Positions 61,738-64,000 of a stretch of DNA of 64,000 nt are shown one piece after another. How positions within the stretch are numbered: the stretch's first letter is position 1; the number at the start of each line of letters is the position of its first letter. The position numbers and the translations under genes are program-made. A model generated the notes under the pieces. It ran no database searches, was not told the DNA's origin, and worked only from the letters and a program-made list of their open reading frames with translations. Source of the DNA: Congregibacter litoralis KT71 (GTDB taxonomy: Bacteria; Pseudomonadota; Gammaproteobacteria; Pseudomonadales; Halieaceae); the NCBI RefSeq assembly GCF_000153125.2, contig NZ_CM002299.1:60709-124708 (forward strand), written 5' to 3'.

Positions 61738-62739
61738 ATGAATTCGGCTGCCCCCCATCCCCTGTCTCCGGCCGAGACAGAAGACCTCCAGACTCAGCTC
61801 GCCAGCCTGTGCAAGGCGGCGGCAGATAGCCTGCGTCTGCGCATTCTGCGGGTACTGCGCCACGATGCCATGGATGTGTCCGAGCTCTGCGCCGTTCTGG
61901 ATGTCCGTCAGCCTGCTCTAAGCCACCATCTCAAGCTCATGAGTGCTGCTGGTCTGCTGTGCAGCCAACGGGACGGCAACCATATTTTTTACCGCCGTCA
62001 GGAGCTAGGGGTCGACGAGCCCTTCGCAGCGCTGCAGCAGGCGCTACTGGCTGCCGCGGACACCCTCGAGCTGGACCGGAATGAGGAAGCGCGGCGGGAG
62101 GAACTCCAGCGGCAGCGGGAGCAGAACTCCCTCGACTTCTTCACCAACAATGTGTCGCGCTTTCGCGAGCAGCAGGATCTTATCGCTGCGCCGGAGCGCT
62201 ATGCCAGCGCCGTCAACAGTCTCCTCAATGCCCTCCCCGTTACCCGGCGCAAAACTGCCCTGGAAGTGGGCCCCGGCGATGGCTGGCTGCTACCCCGCCT
62301 CTGCGGGCAGTTCGACAGGGTCGTTGCTCTGGACAATGCGCCGGCCATGCTCGACAGCGCAAGAGCCACGGCGGCGGCTCTGGACAACATCGAGTTTGTC
62401 CTCGGCGACACCCGCCACGAGGTACTGTCATCACTGCGCGCCGACCTGATTGTCATCAACATGGTGCTTCATCACACACCGGACCCCGCCACCACCTTGC
62501 GGGAAGCAGCCAGCGCGCTCGCGCCGGGCGGCGTGCTCCTGATCACGGAACTCTGCGAGCACCAGCAGGGCTGGGCGCGGGAAAACTGCGGAGACCTGTG
62601 GCTGGGTTTTGCACCGGAGTTGCTTGGGGACTGGGCCGCCGCCGCAGGCCTTAAGGAGCTCACGGGCAGCTATCTGGGGCAACGAAACGGATTCAAATTA
62701 CAGCTGCGCCTCTTCGGTGCAGCAAAAAATACATCTTAG
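61738..62739 (+). CDS. ArsR-family regulator fused to SAM-dependent methyltransferase
   Basis: A 333-residue two-domain protein. Residues 10-100 are an ArsR winged helix (SLRLRILRVLRHDAMDVSEL, then CAVLDVRQPALSHHLKLMSA). From about 165 a class I methyltransferase follows: ALEVGPGDGWLLPRLCGQFD binds SAM, then VALDNAPAMLDSAR and VINMVLHHTPDPATTLREAA. The fold suggests that SAM or S-adenosylhomocysteine is the signal. It lies 19 bases before metK, as in Pseudomonas (a comparable gene adjoins metK). Regulators of the SahR type control SAM-cycle genes in proteobacteria; this may be a relative, but the assignment is by recall. Catalysis by the methyltransferase part is not proven. Confidence 0.85.
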   Translation: MNSAAPHPLSPAETEDLQTQLASLCKAAADSLRLRILRVLRHDAMDVSELCAVLDVRQPALSHHLKLMSAAGLLCSQRDGNHIFYRRQELGVDEPFAALQQALLAAADTLELDRNEEARREELQRQREQNSLDFFTNNVSRFREQQDLIAAPERYASAVNSLLNALPVTRRKTALEVGPGDGWLLPRLCGQFDRVVALDNAPAMLDSARATAAALDNIEFVLGDTRHEVLSSLRADLIVINMVLHHTPDPATTLREAASALAPGGVLLITELCEHQQGWARENCGDLWLGFAPELLGDWAAAAGLKELTGSYLGQRNGFKLQLRLFGAAKNTS

Positions 62740-62758
62740 ATTGTTATAAGGAACAACT

Positions 62759-63913
62759 ATGAGCGAGTACGGCATCTTCACCTCGGAATCGGTGTCCGAG
62801 GGACACCCGGACAAAATGGCCGATCAGATTTCTGACGCGGTGCTGGACCATATCCTGACGGACGACAAGGATGCGCGGGTCGCCGTTGAGACCATGGTGA
62901 AAACCGGCATGGTTGTGGTCGCCGGCGAAGTAACCACGAGCACCTATGTCGACCTCGAAGAGATCGTTCGCGACGTGGTGTTGGACATCGGCTACAACAG
63001 CTCTGACGTGGGCTTTGATGGCGCTTCCTGTGCCGTACTCAACGCCATCGGCAAACAGTCCCACGATATCGCCATGGGCGTCGATGAGGGCGAAGAAAAA
63101 GAACAGGGCGCTGGCGACCAGGGTCTCATGTTCGGCTATGCAAGCAACGAGACCGACGTGCTGATGCCCGCGCCGATTTACTACTCCCACCGTCTGGTAG
63201 AGCGTCAGGCCCAGCTTCGCAAGGACGGCAGCCTGAGCTGGCTGCGCCCCGACGCGAAAAGCCAGGTAACCCTGCGCTACGACAATGGCAAGCCCGTCGC
63301 GGTCGATGCCGTTGTGCTATCCACGCAGCACGACGCCGAAGTCTCCCAGGCGGACATCCGCGAAGCGGTGATGGAAATGATCGTTAAGGACGTACTGCCT
63401 GCCGAGTGGCTCCACGCCGACACGCAATACCATATCAATCCCACGGGCCAGTTCATCATCGGGGGTCCCGTGGGTGATTGCGGACTCACGGGCCGCAAGA
63501 TCATCGTAGACACCTACGGCGGCATGGCCCGTCACGGCGGCGGCGCTTTCTCCGGCAAGGACCCTTCCAAAGTGGACCGCTCGGCAGCGTATGCCGGACG
63601 CTATGTCGCCAAGAACATCGTTGCCGCAGGCCTCGCCGAGCGCTGCGAAATCCAGGTCTCCTACGCCATCGGAGTAGCGGAACCAACTTCTATCTCCGTC
63701 AACAGCTTTGGCACCGGCAAGATCGATGACCTGCGCATCGTCGAGCTGGTCCGCGAACATTTTGACCTCAGACCCAAGGGACTCATCGACATGCTCGACC
63801 TCAAGCGTCCTATCTACCGCGCGACCGCGGCCTACGGACACTTTGGCCGCGAAGAGCCGAACTTCAGCTGGGAGCGTACGGACAAGGCGGAAGCTTTGAA
63901 GGCGGCGATTTAG
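62759..63913 (+). CDS. metK: S-adenosylmethionine synthetase
   Basis: MetK (384 residues) makes S-adenosylmethionine from methionine and [23 protein letters not shown] has the ATP-binding His; [19 protein letters not shown] and [20 protein letters not shown] are standard, followed by [20 protein letters not shown], the P-loop-like signature. It ends [20 protein letters not shown]. An AAGGAA ribosome-binding site is eight bases before the ATG. It follows the ArsR-methyltransferase gene by 19 bases, so both are expected under the palindrome. The 87 bases left after its stop contain nothing recognisable. Confidence 0.97.
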   Translation: MSEYGIFTSESVSEGHPDKMADQISDAVLDHILTDDKDARVAVETMVKTGMVVVAGEVTTSTYVDLEEIVRDVVLDIGYNSSDVGFDGASCAVLNAIGKQSHDIAMGVDEGEEKEQGAGDQGLMFGYASNETDVLMPAPIYYSHRLVERQAQLRKDGSLSWLRPDAKSQVTLRYDNGKPVAVDAVVLSTQHDAEVSQADIREAVMEMIVKDVLPAEWLHADTQYHINPTGQFIIGGPVGDCGLTGRKIIVDTYGGMARHGGGAFSGKDPSKVDRSAAYAGRYVAKNIVAAGLAERCEIQVSYAIGVAEPTSISVNSFGTGKIDDLRIVELVREHFDLRPKGLIDMLDLKRPIYRATAAYGHFGREEPNFSWERTDKAEALKAAI

Positions 63914-64000
63914 CGGGTACTGAGAAACTGGTTAATACAGGATTTAGAAACTTTTGGCGTCTGTCTCAGGCATGGCGCTCTCGGTTGGTGCGGTAGGGGC

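Noticed and set aside
61739..62100. SAM riboswitch before metK or its regulator
   Set aside because: Only 19 bases precede metK and the promoter leaves almost no leader before the regulator, so there is no room for one.

Overview
The window reads as the chromosome of a free-living, aerobic, probably marine gammaproteobacterium, moderately GC-rich by eye and densely coded on both strands. Three things suggest this: blocks whose gene order matches Pseudomonas and relatives (rppH-ptsP-lgt-thyA-folA; ygfB-pepP-ubiH-ubiI with zapA-6S RNA-ygfA; serA/D-2-hydroxyglutarate dehydrogenase; tkt-epd-pgk-fba opposite an ArsR-methyltransferase-metK pair); two large TonB-dependent receptors with a dedicated TonB2-type energising operon; and TPR-sulfotransferase and TPR-oxygenase genes of the kind common in marine gammaproteobacteria. 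A member of the Halieaceae/OM60 group is my best guess, but no rRNA or other decisive marker is present. I saw no tRNA, rRNA, CRISPR array, phage or intact insertion sequence.

Layout. (1) 1-9.5 kb: an uptake and catabolic island: a UbiX/BsdB-type flavin prenyltransferase, an alpha/beta hydrolase, an acyl/aryl-CoA ligase and a TonB-dependent receptor in one minus-strand run, then a sodium:solute symporter and a TetR regulator, tied together by three copies of the palindrome TTCAAC-N4-GTTGAA; then an S10 carboxypeptidase. (2) 9.5-20.2 kb: an HTH-like small protein, a coniferyl-aldehyde-type dehydrogenase, a lipoprotein phosphodiesterase, a YjbR protein, pyruvate kinase, a cold-shock protein behind a long leader, a hotdog thioesterase, an M28 peptidase, and a thiolase/CoA-ligase pair. 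(3) 20.3-26.1 kb: a seven-gene TonB2 operon (DUF3450, TtpC-like ExbB, ExbB, two ExbDs, TonB, TPR protein). (4) 26.3-45.2 kb: housekeeping genes (folA, thyA, lgt, ptsP, rppH, gcvH, ubiI, ubiH, pepP, ygfB, zapA, 6S RNA, ygfA, ilvA, rpiA, D-2-hydroxyglutarate dehydrogenase, serA). (5) 45.2-54.6 kb: the least conventional block: a TPR protein with a TonB-like C-terminus, a TPR-aspartyl/asparaginyl hydroxylase, a TPR-sulfotransferase, a TPR-2OG-Fe(II) oxygenase and a 954-residue TonB-dependent receptor, with a patch of diverged repeats. (6) 54.9-64 kb: a small exported protein, a MarC protein, the fba-pgk-epd-tkt sugar-phosphate operon, and opposite it an ArsR-methyltransferase regulator with metK behind a perfect 12-bp-arm palindrome. 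The last 87 bases (after metK) show nothing.

How the parts work together. The TonB2 operon could energise both receptors. In the first island the receptor and symporter would bring in a carboxylic (perhaps aromatic) compound that the ligase, hydrolase and UbiX-type enzyme help to process under TetR control. In block 5 three modifying enzymes on TPR scaffolds sit beside a receptor rich in paired cysteines; a hydroxylation/sulfation system acting on a protein or peptide linked to that receptor is my best candidate for an undescribed system. The remainder is central metabolism: methionine/SAM, serine, thymidylate/folate, ubiquinone and lower glycolysis.
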